A DNA stretch of 64,000 bases from Rhizobium mayense (GCF_030272705.1 NZ_JARFYM010000030.1:1-64000), one strand, 5' to 3'; shown: positions 8,379 through 17,260, counted from the first letter of the stretch. Translations and numbers: made by a program. The notes: generated from the letters alone by a model not told the origin.

Positions 8379-8399
8379 ATGCAAGCGTTATACTTGCAT
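8379..8399. repeat. Perfect inverted repeat, 7-bp arms
   Basis: ATGCAAG (8379-8385) and CTTGCAT (8393-8399) flank CGTTATA. It lies between the glycosyltransferase stop at 8260 and the MocR gene. There is no T tract, so it is either an operator or an RNA hairpin. The regulator is unknown. Confidence 0.45.
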
Positions 8400-8474
8400 T
8401 CGTACAGTTCTCAGCAACGACGCAAGGCATCCGAGCTGGTCTTCGGCATCCGGCAAATGCTGAGCTTTTCGGAA

Positions 8475-8571
8475 GTATATTGGCCGTCGTATACAACCAG
8501 TATACCTCCGTATAATCTTCCCATCGTTCTCCATACATGATAACTGCGATGTATGCCCACTAACCATACAT
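8475..8571. promoter_or_regulatory. GTATAC / CATACAT repeat cluster upstream of the MocR gene
   Basis: GTATAT at 8475, GTATAC at 8489, GTATAC at 8500 and GTATAA at 8510 are spaced 14, 11 and 10 bp apart. Then CATACAT (8532-8538), ATGTATG (8549-8555) and CATACAT (8565-8571) form two overlapping inverted repeats ending 14 bp before the MocR start. Spacing near one helical turn suggests cooperative repressor or activator binding, probably including autoregulation by the MocR protein. Related half-sites precede cyoA. Confidence 0.5.
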
Positions 8572-8585
8572 AATTGGAGAATGCG

Positions 8586-9962
8586 ATGTGGAAGCCGCGG
8601 CTGATCGAAAGCGCACGCATGAAGTACCTCGGGATCGTCGAGGCGCTTGAGGCCGACATCCGTTCGGGGCGCGTCTCCAGAGGTGACCGGCTTCCGCCAC
8701 AGCGCGCGATCGCCGAGGCGCTCGGCGTCGACCTGACGACGGTAACGCGGGCATTTAACGAAGCGCGGCGTCGCGGCATTGTCGAGGCTCAAGCCGGGCG
8801 GGGCACATTCATCCGTGAGACGCTTGACGGAGAGCCGGGAGCGCCGGTTCAGCCGTTGATTGATCTCAGCATGAACATTCCGCCCCAGCCACCGGCTGCA
8901 AACCTGAAGAGGATATTTCCGCAGGGAATTGCCGATATCCTTGGCGGGCCGCGCGGCTTGCTTAGTCTGCATTATCAGGAGAGCAACGGTGCGGAAGCCG
9001 ACAGGCAGGCGGCGGCCAACTGGTTGAGCCACAGGATCGAAGGCGTCTCCGCTGACCGGGTTGTCCTCGCCGGCGGCGCTCAAAGCGCTCTTTTTGCCGT
9101 CTGCGATCTTCTGCTTGCCCGTGGCGACGTGATCGCAGCGGGCGCAGTGACCTATCCCGGGTTGAAGGCGGTCGCGGCACAGCAGGGAATCGTGGTGGAA
9201 CCGCTTGCCATGGATGGCGAGGGTATCATTCCAGACGCCTTCGAACGAGCCTGCCGGGAAAAGACACCGAAGGCGCTGTATTTGGTCCCGACAATAGACA
9301 ATCCGACAACGGCTACTCTGCCCGAGGAACGGCGGCGTGCGCTTGCTGCCCTTGCGCGCAAGCATGGCATCGCGATCGTCGAGGACGATCCCTATACGCC
9401 GCTGCGACCCGAACGGCTCGTCGCTATGGGAGAGCTGGCGAGCAGCATCACATGGCACATTGCCACGCTCTCGAAGTGCGCCACGCCCGCCCTGCGCGTG
9501 GCCTATGTAGTGGCCCCCAGTGCCAGCCAGGCGCTTCGGCTCGCAGGCGTGCTGCGCGCGACGATCCTCATGGCGCCGCCGCTGATGTCGGCGCTGGCAA
9601 GTCGTTGGATCGGTGACGGCACATTGGAGGGGATCACCGATGCCATCCGGGCTGAGAATGTCGAGCGTCAGAAGCTGGCGTCTTCCATCTTCGGAGATAC
9701 TGCGTTTGCAGCCGATCCGCACGGACACCATCTCTGGCTGCATTTGCCCGATCACTGGCGCGCAGCCGATTTCGCCGAACATGCCGATCGCGCCGGAGTC
9801 TCGATCGTTCCAAGTTCGATCTTCGCGACGACGGCCTACCCGAGGGAAGCTGTCCGAATTTCGCTCGGTGTGGCGCCCGATCGCGGCGCGTTGGAAGACG
9901 CGCTCACCCTGTTGTCGAGCCTGCTCGCCCAGCCGTCGCTGACGTCTAGAGCTGTGGTCTGA
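8586..9962 (+). CDS. MocR/GntR-family regulator with aminotransferase-like domain
   Basis: 458 residues starting at ATG 8586 with GGAGA upstream. Residues about 10-75 form a GntR winged helix (GDRLPPQRAIAEALGVDLTT). After a linker, residues 100-455 form a fold-type-I aminotransferase domain with the PLP lysine in ATLSKCATPALR and the pattern PTIDNPTTATLP. Proteins of this family sense PLP-linked ligands and activate or repress a neighbouring operon, often binding repeated half-sites. It reads in the same direction as, and 19 bp before, cioAB, so it probably controls that oxidase and itself. The effector is unknown. Confidence 0.85.
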   Translation: MWKPRLIESARMKYLGIVEALEADIRSGRVSRGDRLPPQRAIAEALGVDLTTVTRAFNEARRRGIVEAQAGRGTFIRETLDGEPGAPVQPLIDLSMNIPPQPPAANLKRIFPQGIADILGGPRGLLSLHYQESNGAEADRQAAANWLSHRIEGVSADRVVLAGGAQSALFAVCDLLLARGDVIAAGAVTYPGLKAVAAQQGIVVEPLAMDGEGIIPDAFERACREKTPKALYLVPTIDNPTTATLPEERRRALAALARKHGIAIVEDDPYTPLRPERLVAMGELASSITWHIATLSKCATPALRVAYVVAPSASQALRLAGVLRATILMAPPLMSALASRWIGDGTLEGITDAIRAENVERQKLASSIFGDTAFAADPHGHHLWLHLPDHWRAADFAEHADRAGVSIVPSSIFATTAYPREAVRISLGVAPDRGALEDALTLLSSLLAQPSLTSRAVV

Positions 9963-9981
9963 GTTTCTTCGGAGAACGAAC

Positions 9982-11415
9982 ATGTTTGGACTAACGGCAC
10001 TAGAGCTGGCGCGGATCCAGTTTGGTTTCACAATTTCCTTTCACATCATCTTTCCGGCGATCACCATCGGGCTCGCCAGCTATCTGGTGGTGCTCGAGGG
10101 TCTGTGGCTGTGGAGGCAGCAGGCGGTCTATCGCGACCTCTATCACTTCTGGTCGAAGATCTTCGCCGTCAACTTCGCGATGGGCGTCGTCTCCGGCCTG
10201 GTCATGGCCTACCAGTTCGGCACCAACTGGAGCTATTTTTCGTCTTTCGCCGGCAGTATCACCGGGCCGCTGCTGACCTATGAGGTGCTGACGGCTTTCT
10301 TCCTCGAGGCGGGTTTCCTCGGCGTCATGCTGTTTGGCTGGAACAAGGTCGGCCCCGGCCTGCACTTCTTTGCGACGATCATGGTGGCGATAGGTACGCT
10401 GATCTCGGCCACCTGGATACTTGCCTCCAATAGCTGGATGCAGACACCGCAAGGATACGAGGTGATCGGTGGACGTATCGTGCCGGTCGACTGGCTGAAG
10501 GTGATCTTCAATCCGTCCTTCCCTTATCGCCTGGCGCATATGACCATCGCCGCCTATCTGGCGACGGCGCTTTTCGTCGGAGCTTCGGGCGCCTGGCATC
10601 TGCTGCGTGGTCGGGCGACGCCGGCGGTGCGCACCATGCTGTCGATGGCGATGTGGATGGTGCTCGTCGTGGCGCCGATCCAGATCTTCGTCGGCGACCA
10701 GCATGGCTTGAATACGCTCCAATATCAGCCCGCCAAGATCGCCGCGGTCGAGGGCCATTGGGAGAACATACCTGGCGAGAGCGTGCCGCTGACCCTTTTC
10801 GGCCTCCCCGATATGACGGCCGAAACGACGCGCTACGCAATCGAGATTCCCTATCTCGGCAGCCTGATCCTGACCCACGACATCAACGGCCATATTCCCG
10901 GTCTCAAGGAATTCGCACCGGAGGATCGGCCAAACTCGACCGTCGTCTTCTGGACCTTCCGGCTGATGGTCGGGCTCGGGCTGCTGATGCTCCTGCTTGG
11001 CGTCTGGAGCCTCTATCTGCGCTGGCGCGGTGGGCTCTACGACTCGAAGCTCTTCCTGCGCTTCGCCACCCTGATGGGGCCGGCCGGGCTGGTCGCCATC
11101 CTCGCCGGCTGGCTGACGACGGAGATCGGCCGGCAGCCCTGGATCGTTTATGGGGTGATGCGCACGAAGGACGCGGTTTCAAACCACTCCGCGCTGGCGC
11201 TCTCCACCACGCTGATCGTCTTCATTGTCGTATATTTCGCCGTCTTCGGCACGGGCATCAGCTATATGCTGAAACTGGTGGCCATGGGACCGCAGCCCTT
11301 CGACGATCATCCGCCGCAAGACAAGGGGCAGTCGCTCCGGCCGGCGCGGCCGCTGTCGGCTGCACCCGACGACATCAATCCGTCCGTCGATCTTTCCGGG
11401 CACAAGGAGGCCTGA
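9982..11415 (+). CDS. cioA: Cytochrome bd-type quinol oxidase subunit I (cyanide-insensitive type)
   Basis: 477-residue integral membrane subunit that oxidises quinol and carries hemes. The high-spin heme ligand His21 is in SFHIIFPA. A further His ligand candidate lies in YRLAHMTIAAYL. The quinol-site signature GRQPW is present. The Q loop is short, as in CioA rather than E. coli CydA. About nine helices can be recognised. The gene follows the MocR regulator by 19 bp and precedes cioB by 4 bp. CioAB oxidases work at low oxygen and tolerate cyanide, sulfide and NO, which suits the sulfide and nitrate modules elsewhere in the window. Confidence 0.94.
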   Translation: MFGLTALELARIQFGFTISFHIIFPAITIGLASYLVVLEGLWLWRQQAVYRDLYHFWSKIFAVNFAMGVVSGLVMAYQFGTNWSYFSSFAGSITGPLLTYEVLTAFFLEAGFLGVMLFGWNKVGPGLHFFATIMVAIGTLISATWILASNSWMQTPQGYEVIGGRIVPVDWLKVIFNPSFPYRLAHMTIAAYLATALFVGASGAWHLLRGRATPAVRTMLSMAMWMVLVVAPIQIFVGDQHGLNTLQYQPAKIAAVEGHWENIPGESVPLTLFGLPDMTAETTRYAIEIPYLGSLILTHDINGHIPGLKEFAPEDRPNSTVVFWTFRLMVGLGLLMLLLGVWSLYLRWRGGLYDSKLFLRFATLMGPAGLVAILAGWLTTEIGRQPWIVYGVMRTKDAVSNHSALALSTTLIVFIVVYFAVFGTGISYMLKLVAMGPQPFDDHPPQDKGQSLRPARPLSAAPDDINPSVDLSGHKEA

Positions 11416-11419
11416 GGCT

Positions 11420-12430
11420 ATGGGCATTGATCTTCCTTTCATCTGGGCGATCATCATCGGCTTTGGCCTGATGATGTATGTCATCATGGACGGTTTCGAC
11501 CTCGGCATCGGCATTCTTTTTCCTTTCGTCTCGAACCGTGAGGATCGGGACACGATGGTCAACACTGTCGCGCCGGTCTGGGACGGCAACGAGACCTGGC
11601 TGGTACTCGGCGGGGCGGCACTTTTCGCCGCCTTTCCGCTCGCCTATGCGGTGATCTTGAGCGCGCTCTACCTGCCGCTGGTGCTGATGCTCGTCGGACT
11701 GATCTGGCGTGGTGTCGCCTTCGAATTCCGCTTCAAGGCGGATGAGGCGCACAAGCCCTTCTGGGACAAGGCCTTCGCCTGGGGTTCCTATATCGCCGCC
11801 TTCTCGCAAGGCGTGGCACTGGGCGCGTTCATCAACGGTTTTGAGATCACAAACGGCGCCTATTCCGGTGGGCTGTTCGACTGGCTGACGCCCTTCAGCC
11901 TGTTCACAGGCCTCGGCCTGCTCGTCTCCTATGCACTGCTCGGTTCCACCTGGCTCGTCATGAAGACGGAAGGCACGCTGCAGCGACGCATGAAAGAGCT
12001 CGCCCGGGTGGTTACGATTGCCCTTCTTGCGGTGATCATCATCGTCAGCCTCTGGACGCCGTTTGCTCATACCGCTGTCGCGGACCGCTGGTTCGCGCTC
12101 CCGAACATGATCTTCTTCGCACCCGTACCAATCCTGGTGTTGCTGGCAACCTATGGGATCGTCAGGAGCCTTCAGCGCGAGACGGCCCATGCCGGGCCCT
12201 TCGTGCTGGCGCTCTTCATGCTGTTCATGGGCTATAGCGGCCTCGCGATCAGCCTCTGGCCCAACATCATTCCGCCATCGGTCTCGATCTGGGATGCGGC
12301 CGCTCCGCCGCAGAGCATGGGCTTCACGCTGGTCGGCGCGCTCTTCATCATTCCCTTTATCCTCGCCTATACCGCCTGGTCCTACTATGTGTTTCGCGGC
12401 AAGGTGAGGCCGGGCGAGGGGTATCACTGA
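11420..12430 (+). CDS. cioB: Cytochrome bd-type quinol oxidase subunit II
   Basis: 336 residues, with the CydB family start (IIIGFGLMMYVIMDGFDLGIGIL) and the APVWDGNETWLV region. About eight transmembrane helices. Its role is structural, stabilising the heme-bearing subunit and the proton path. AAGGAGG overlaps the end of cioA. The stop codon TGA shares bases with the start of the small DUF2474 gene (TGATG, 12428-12432). Confidence 0.94.
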   Translation: MGIDLPFIWAIIIGFGLMMYVIMDGFDLGIGILFPFVSNREDRDTMVNTVAPVWDGNETWLVLGGAALFAAFPLAYAVILSALYLPLVLMLVGLIWRGVAFEFRFKADEAHKPFWDKAFAWGSYIAAFSQGVALGAFINGFEITNGAYSGGLFDWLTPFSLFTGLGLLVSYALLGSTWLVMKTEGTLQRRMKELARVVTIALLAVIIIVSLWTPFAHTAVADRWFALPNMIFFAPVPILVLLATYGIVRSLQRETAHAGPFVLALFMLFMGYSGLAISLWPNIIPPSVSIWDAAAPPQSMGFTLVGALFIIPFILAYTAWSYYVFRGKVRPGEGYH

Positions 12431-12570
12431 TGCCTTCCGTCACAAGCCGCAGGAACTGGCTGCGAAGGCTGGGGTGGCTTGTCCTGATTTGGGCCGCGAG
12501 CGTATTCGCGCTCGCGATCGTCGCCATGGTCTTCCGTCTGTTGCTAAGCATGGCCGGAATGACGGCCTGA
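12430..12570 (+). CDS. DUF2474 single-helix subunit of the bd-type oxidase
   Basis: 46 residues: a basic N terminus (MPSVTSRRNWLRRLGW) followed by one hydrophobic helix (about 16-37) and a short tail. It starts on the TGATG overlap with cioB, so it is translationally coupled. The WLRRLGWLVLIWAASV stretch is typical of DUF2474 proteins encoded behind cioAB. It is the positional counterpart of CydX, the small subunit that stabilises E. coli bd oxidase, although not obviously homologous. It should insert in the inner membrane with the N terminus inside. Confidence 0.85.
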   Translation: MPSVTSRRNWLRRLGWLVLIWAASVFALAIVAMVFRLLLSMAGMTA

Positions 12571-12671
12571 GCCGGTTCCGTCCAGACACATCTGAGCTGT
12601 CCTCGGCGAATTTGCTCGGAGCGCGGCAACGCGATCGCGGGGACTGGGCGTGATCGGCCGCCAGGATCGCC

Positions 12672-13625
12672 TCAGCTTGCGGCGCGAAGCACCGGATCGC
12701 CAGTGCCGAGCGCGAATGCCAGTGCGTCTTCGATGATCGAGTGCTTGTCGGATCCGAGAGGCGTCAACGGCAGTCGATAGAAGGGTAGAAGTTTTCCCAT
12801 CTGTGCGAGCGCCCACTTGACGGGTATCGGGTTGGTCTCAACGAACATCGCGGCGTTGAGCGGTGCGATTCGGCGACTGATTTCGCGCACGGTAGCGACA
12901 TCGCCGCCACGTGCAGCGGCGCAGAGGCGGGCCATGATTTCGGGAATGACATTTGCGGTGACGGAAATATTGCCGCGCGCGCCGAGGAGCATCAGGGCAG
13001 CGGCAGTGGGGTCGTCGCCGCTGTAGAGAGCGAAGCCTTCCGGCGCCTGCCGCATCAAATCGATGGCGCGCCCGATGTCACCCGTTGCATCTTTGATGCC
13101 GGCCACATTGGGGATCTGCGCGAGCCTGATTACCGTTTCGTTGTGCAGATCCACGGCCGTCCGGCTCGGAACGTTGTAGAGGATCAGCGGCATGTCAACT
13201 GCTTCGGCGATGGCCGCAAAATGGACGAACAGCCCGTACTGCGTCGGCTTGTTGTAATAGGGTGCGACGGAAAGGGCTGCCGAGGCGCCGGCTTTGCGCG
13301 CGAATTCCGTGAGTTCAATGGCTTCGATCGTCGAATTCGCTCCGGTTCCCGCGATGATCGGCAGGCGGCCGTTGGCATGCTCGACAGCGACCTTGATCAG
13401 TTCGCAATGCTCCTCAATCGAAGCAGTGGCCGTTTCGCCCGTCGATCCCATGACCACGATGGCATTGGTGCCGGATGCCGCGTGCCAGTCGATCAGTGCC
13501 CGGAATGACGACCAATCGATGCTGCCATCCTCGCACATCGGTGTCACCAGCGCTGGAATGCTGCCAGCGGGCAGCAGATCACAAGGCGAGTGACGGAGGG
13601 TTGTTGCAGGTGTCATGATTGCCAT
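12672..13625 (-). CDS. Dihydrodipicolinate synthase family lyase (DapA-like)
   Basis: 317 residues, TIM-barrel class-I aldolase. The DapA landmarks are present: GSTGETAT (substrate-binding Thr pair), YNVPSRTAVD with the catalytic Tyr, and the Schiff-base Lys in VAGIKDATGD. The general reaction is pyruvate plus an aldehyde. It may be 4-hydroxy-tetrahydrodipicolinate synthase (lysine pathway) or a sugar-acid lyase of the same family. Its place 52 bp downstream of the KDPGal aldolase, on the same strand, slightly favours a catabolic role. The ATG at 13625 sets the longest frame; a later in-frame ATG at 13616 is possible. Confidence 0.78.
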   Translation of the reverse strand: MAIMTPATTLRHSPCDLLPAGSIPALVTPMCEDGSIDWSSFRALIDWHAASGTNAIVVMGSTGETATASIEEHCELIKVAVEHANGRLPIIAGTGANSTIEAIELTEFARKAGASAALSVAPYYNKPTQYGLFVHFAAIAEAVDMPLILYNVPSRTAVDLHNETVIRLAQIPNVAGIKDATGDIGRAIDLMRQAPEGFALYSGDDPTAAALMLLGARGNISVTANVIPEIMARLCAAARGGDVATVREISRRIAPLNAAMFVETNPIPVKWALAQMGKLLPFYRLPLTPLGSDKHSIIEDALAFALGTGDPVLRAAS

Positions 13626-13677
13626 TCAAGCGTTAGGGCGAGCTGATCGGGGCGGGCTTCAAGGATCCGTGAGTGCC

Positions 13678-14349
13678 CTAGGCGCTGGCCCGAACCGCAT
13701 CGCGCCAAGCGTTGATGAAAGACTGAGCCGCCGAGCGAATTTCACCCACGCTCTTTCCAGGACGATAGAGATTACCGCCGATACCGAATCCGCTAGCGCC
13801 AACCTTGACCCAGGACGCCATGGTCTCGGGCGTAATTCCGCCGGTGGGCATCAGCGGCACCTCCTTGGTAAAGACCGCCCGCCAGGCCTTGAGTACGGCA
13901 GGTGATATGGCCTCGGCCGGAAAGATCTTGAGACCGTCGGCTCCGGCGGCGAGGGCTGAAAAACCCTCTGTCGGCGTGGCCACACCGGGGAAGCATGCGA
14001 AACCATGCTCGCGGGTGGCACGAATGACCGCCGCATCGGCATGCGGCATCACGATCAGCCGGCCACCTGCATCCCCCACGCGCGCGACGCTTTCGGGAGA
14101 CATGACGGTGCCGGCGCCGATAACCGCCGTGTCGCCGAAGCGGGACGCGATCCGCTCGATGCTGACGTAGGGGTTCGGTGAATTCAGGGGAACCTCGATC
14201 AACCTGAAGCCTGCTTCGACAAGGGCTCCGGTGACCCCCTCAACCTCTTCCGGCGTGATCCAGCGCAGGACGGCGATAAGCGGGCAGGCCTGCAGCGCAT
14301 CATTGAGCTTCATATGGGTTCCATCCGAATGCGGCATACGGTAGTTCAT
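13678..14349 (-). CDS. dgoA: 2-dehydro-3-deoxy-6-phosphogalactonate aldolase
   Basis: 223 residues of the KDPG/KDPGal aldolase family, cleaving KDPGal to pyruvate and glyceraldehyde 3-phosphate in the De Ley-Doudoroff galactose pathway. Glu in FRLIEVPLNSPNP, the Schiff-base Lys in DGLKIFPAE, and the phosphate loop MPTGGI are all present. VPLNSPNP favours KDPGal over KDPG specificity. The start at 14349 has AGAAGGA upstream; a shorter start at 14313 is possible. The kinase and dehydratase of the pathway are not in the window. Confidence 0.82.
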   Translation of the reverse strand: MNYRMPHSDGTHMKLNDALQACPLIAVLRWITPEEVEGVTGALVEAGFRLIEVPLNSPNPYVSIERIASRFGDTAVIGAGTVMSPESVARVGDAGGRLIVMPHADAAVIRATREHGFACFPGVATPTEGFSALAAGADGLKIFPAEAISPAVLKAWRAVFTKEVPLMPTGGITPETMASWVKVGASGFGIGGNLYRPGKSVGEIRSAAQSFINAWRDAVRASA

Positions 14350-14758
14350 TTGTACGGTCCTTCTCTAAGCAAGCCATACGCGTTGATAGGCTTGCGGGGC
14401 TGGCAATATCGTCGAGAAACAATCCTCTCTACCGGAGGCGATTGCATCACCGCGTCCAGGACGCATTTTTGAGAAGCGTCTATTTGTATGGATTACACCC
14501 ATACGTTTTGTATCGCAATGTCTTTTTTTCTCCGAAGAGCTTGAAAACAACGCAAGCGAGTTCATGGCGTATGGAAGGTCTAAAAATCAGGAGCGGAAAC
14601 GGTCTCGCCCTCAAGGCTGGACTGCCAAGCAAGCACCATTGATGCATGGCAAAGGGCACAGTCGGCCGGCAGCAGGTGTCCTCCAATCGCGATCACAACG
14701 GGTCTGGAAAACAGCGGAATGGCTTTCTGCCGTCCGCGGCCCATCCGAGGCACGGCGA
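14350..14758. promoter_or_regulatory. dgoA upstream region with two inverted repeats
   Basis: 409 bp without a convincing gene, between the ends of oxyR and dgoA. GTATGG (14486-14491) and CCATAC (14499-14504) form an inverted repeat with a 7-nt spacer, the likely operator of a sugar-acid regulator. GCAAGCC (14369-14375) and GGCTTGC (14389-14395) form a hairpin just before the dgoA ribosome site. A further GTATGG occurs near 14569. A leftward open frame at 14580-14762 has no recognisable family and I do not call it. Confidence 0.45.
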
Positions 14759-15694
14759 TCACGTCGGTTGCAAGTTCGGGTCCAGTGCCAGTGAAATCTT
14801 TTTCAGGCCAAGCGCCAGCCCGCGGAAGTCGTCATCACGAGGATCGCTACGTCTCCACGCGAGGCCGATCGTTCGGGAATACCGTCGGTCGGGGAGGGGG
14901 GTATAGTGGATGAATTCTCCATTACCTCGCGCCAGCGTGGGGACCAGCGTACATCCCTCGCCAGCCGCGACCATATATTTCAGTGTTTCGAGGCTCGTCG
15001 CATGTCGCGTCGCGCTCTCCGGCGAGGAACACGCTGCCAAGGCCTGCTCCCGCAGGCAATGCCCTTCGCCCAGGAGAAGCCGTTCGGTCCCGCCAAGCGC
15101 TTCCCATGCCGGTCCGCCCGGTAGGCTCGCAGGGTGCGCCTCAGGTGAAGCGAGCAGGAAAGGCTCGACAAATAGGGGCATGACCGTCAGCGCCCGCTGT
15201 TCCAGTGGCAACGACAGAAGAACAGCGTCGAGTTCTCCACCGATCAGGCGTTCGACAAGATCGTCGGTCAAGCCTTCTCCGAGAATGAGCTTCAACTCCG
15301 GGAATTCGTTCTTGAAGGCACCCAGGATGCGGGGAAAGAGATAGGGACCGAGGGTCGCTATGGCAGCCAGCCGCAACGAGCCTCCAAAAGGGGCTTGTCC
15401 GCGGCGTGCGATGGCCAGGAGTGAACGTGCTTCGTTCAAGACGATCCGGGCCTGGCCGAGGAATTTCTGCCCTTCGGTAGTGACGATCACGCGCCGCGTC
15501 GTTCGCTCAAAAATCGTCACCCCCACCCAGCTCTCCAGCTTTCGGATCTGGCCGGATAGCGAGGGCTGGGACACTCCGCACGCCTCCGCCGCCTTGACGA
15601 AGCTGCCATATTCCGCGACTGCCACAACATATTCGAGATCTCGCAGCGATAGTCCGCTCAGGTTTGCCAAACCATTCAACGCGTTGAACTCCAT
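14759..15694 (-). CDS. oxyR: Hydrogen peroxide sensor OxyR (LysR family)
   Basis: 311 residues from ATG 15694. The frame is open to 15727, but that start would lie inside the operator. N-terminal winged helix (LSLRDLEYVVAVAEYGSFVKAAEACGV region), then the effector domain with the redox pair Cys213 (GEGHCLREQ) and Cys222 (ALAACSS), the OxyR peroxide-sensing disulfide. Oxidised OxyR activates catalase and other defences. It is divergent from katA across 108 bp that hold a four-part OxyR site, so it probably controls both genes. Confidence 0.93.
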   Translation of the reverse strand: MEFNALNGLANLSGLSLRDLEYVVAVAEYGSFVKAAEACGVSQPSLSGQIRKLESWVGVTIFERTTRRVIVTTEGQKFLGQARIVLNEARSLLAIARRGQAPFGGSLRLAAIATLGPYLFPRILGAFKNEFPELKLILGEGLTDDLVERLIGGELDAVLLSLPLEQRALTVMPLFVEPFLLASPEAHPASLPGGPAWEALGGTERLLLGEGHCLREQALAACSSPESATRHATSLETLKYMVAAGEGCTLVPTLARGNGEFIHYTPLPDRRYSRTIGLAWRRSDPRDDDFRGLALGLKKISLALDPNLQPT

Positions 15695-15705
15695 GAGGTG
15701 ACCAT

Positions 15706-15742
15706 ATAGGCTGTGCCTATCAATCAAATAGGATTAATATCT
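15706..15742. promoter_or_regulatory. OxyR operator between oxyR and katA
   Basis: The region reads ATAG-N7-CTAT-N7-ATAG-N7-ATCT. The first three tetranucleotides match the OxyR consensus ATAG-N7-CTAT-N7-ATAG-N7-CTAT exactly; the fourth matches at two of four bases. It lies 12 bp upstream of the oxyR start used here and 61 bp upstream of katA, suited to autorepression and katA activation. Confidence 0.88.
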
Positions 15743-15802
15743 TTTATCTTTAAGAGCGCAACTGGCAAGGTCCGTTTGGAACTTCAACCGACGGAGCGAT
15801 TC

Positions 15803-17260
15803 ATGACAACCGACACGAAAAGACCGCATCTCACTCATGCCAATGGTGCGCCTGTCAGCGACAACGTCAACATTCAGACTGCAGGTCCCCGCGGACCCGC
15901 ACTGCTCCAGGATGTCTGGCTTCTCGAAAAACTCGCGCACTTCGCCAGAGAGGTGATCCCCGAGCGCCGCATGCATGCGAAAGGGGCCGGCGCGCATGGC
16001 ACGTTTACCGTGACGCAAGACGTCACGCGCTACACGAAAGCGAATATCTTCTCCGAGATCGGCAAGCAGACGCCGATGGTGGTTCGCTTTTCCACGGTCG
16101 CCGGCGAGCGCGGCGCTGCGGATGCCGAACGCGATATCCGCGGCTGTGCCTTCCGCTTTTATACCGAAGAGGGAAATTGGGATGTTGTCGGGAACAATAC
16201 TCCGGTCTTCTTTTTCCGGGATCCGCTCCGCTTCCCCGATCTCAATCACGCGATCAAGCGCGATCCTCGCACGGGAATGAGATCAGCCGACAACAACTGG
16301 GATTTCTGGTCGCTTCTGCCGGAAGCCCTCCATCAGGTCACGATCGTCATGAGCGAACGCGGCATTCCGAGAAGCTTCCGTCATATGCATGCGTTCGGGA
16401 GCCACACCTACAGTTTCATAAACGGGGATAATCAAAGAACCTGGGTCAAGTTCCATTTCCGCACCCAGCAGGGCATCGAAAACCTCAGTGACGTGGAAGC
16501 AGAAGCGTTGGTTGGGCGTGACCGCGAGTCCCATCATCGCGATCTCTATGAAAGCATCCAGCGCGGCGATTTTCCGCGGTGGACGCTGTTCATCCAGGTC
16601 ATGACCGAGGATCAGGCAAAGACGTTCAAGTATAACCCCTTCGACCTCACCAAGGTATGGTCGAAGAAGGAGTTTCCGCTGATCGAGGTCGGCGTGATGG
16701 AACTGAACCGCAATCCCGAGAATGTCTTCGCCGAAATTGAGCAAGCGGCCTTCACGCCGGCAAACATCGTTCCGGGCATTGGTTATTCGCCTGACAAGAT
16801 GCTGCAGGCGCGGCTCTTTTCCTACGGCGATGCGCAGCGTTACCGGCTCGGCGTCAACCACCATCACATTCCGGTCAATGCGCCGCGTTGTCCCTTCCAC
16901 AGCTATCACCGCGACGGTGCGATGCGGACCGATGGAAATCTTGGGGGCACGCCGACCTACTGGCCGAACAGCAAGGGCGAGTGGTCGGATCAGCCGCAGC
17001 TCAACGAGCCGCCGCTCGAGATATCAGGTGCGGCTGATCATTGGGACCATCGTGTCGACGAGGACCACTATCAGCAGCCGGGTGACCTTTTCCGCATGAT
17101 GACGCCGGCACAGAAGCAGGCGCTCTTCGACAATACGGCCCGTGCGATGGGCGACGCCAGAGACGAGGTCAAGCAAAGGCATATCGACAATTGCGCCAAG
17201 GCCGACCCTGAATATGGTCGTGGCGTAGCGGACGCAGTGGCGCGGCTTGCCGCCCGCTGA
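15803..17260 (+). CDS. katA: Monofunctional heme catalase KatA
   Basis: 485 residues, the length of small-subunit clade-3 catalases, which turn hydrogen peroxide into water and oxygen. Active-site His58 lies in ERRMHAKGAGAHG, the distal Asn in VVGNNTPVFFFRDP, and the proximal heme Tyr in RLFSYGDAQRYRLG. The ATG at 15803 has CGGAG upstream; a longer frame from 15713 would run through the OxyR site. It is divergent from oxyR. A strong hairpin terminator follows at 17308-17337. No signal peptide is seen, so it is cytoplasmic. Confidence 0.95.
   Translation: MTTDTKRPHLTHANGAPVSDNVNIQTAGPRGPALLQDVWLLEKLAHFAREVIPERRMHAKGAGAHGTFTVTQDVTRYTKANIFSEIGKQTPMVVRFSTVAGERGAADAERDIRGCAFRFYTEEGNWDVVGNNTPVFFFRDPLRFPDLNHAIKRDPRTGMRSADNNWDFWSLLPEALHQVTIVMSERGIPRSFRHMHAFGSHTYSFINGDNQRTWVKFHFRTQQGIENLSDVEAEALVGRDRESHHRDLYESIQRGDFPRWTLFIQVMTEDQAKTFKYNPFDLTKVWSKKEFPLIEVGVMELNRNPENVFAEIEQAAFTPANIVPGIGYSPDKMLQARLFSYGDAQRYRLGVNHHHIPVNAPRCPFHSYHRDGAMRTDGNLGGTPTYWPNSKGEWSDQPQLNEPPLEISGAADHWDHRVDEDHYQQPGDLFRMMTPAQKQALFDNTARAMGDARDEVKQRHIDNCAKADPEYGRGVADAVARLAAR

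Noticed and set aside
8388..10031. Leftward 547-codon open frame over the MocR gene
   Set aside because: Antisense shadow; the rightward MocR protein carries all family motifs and the frame here resembles nothing.
14580..14762. Leftward 60-residue frame in the dgoA upstream gap
   Set aside because: No family resemblance and no ribosome site that I can support. I could not tie it to the missing galactonate kinase.
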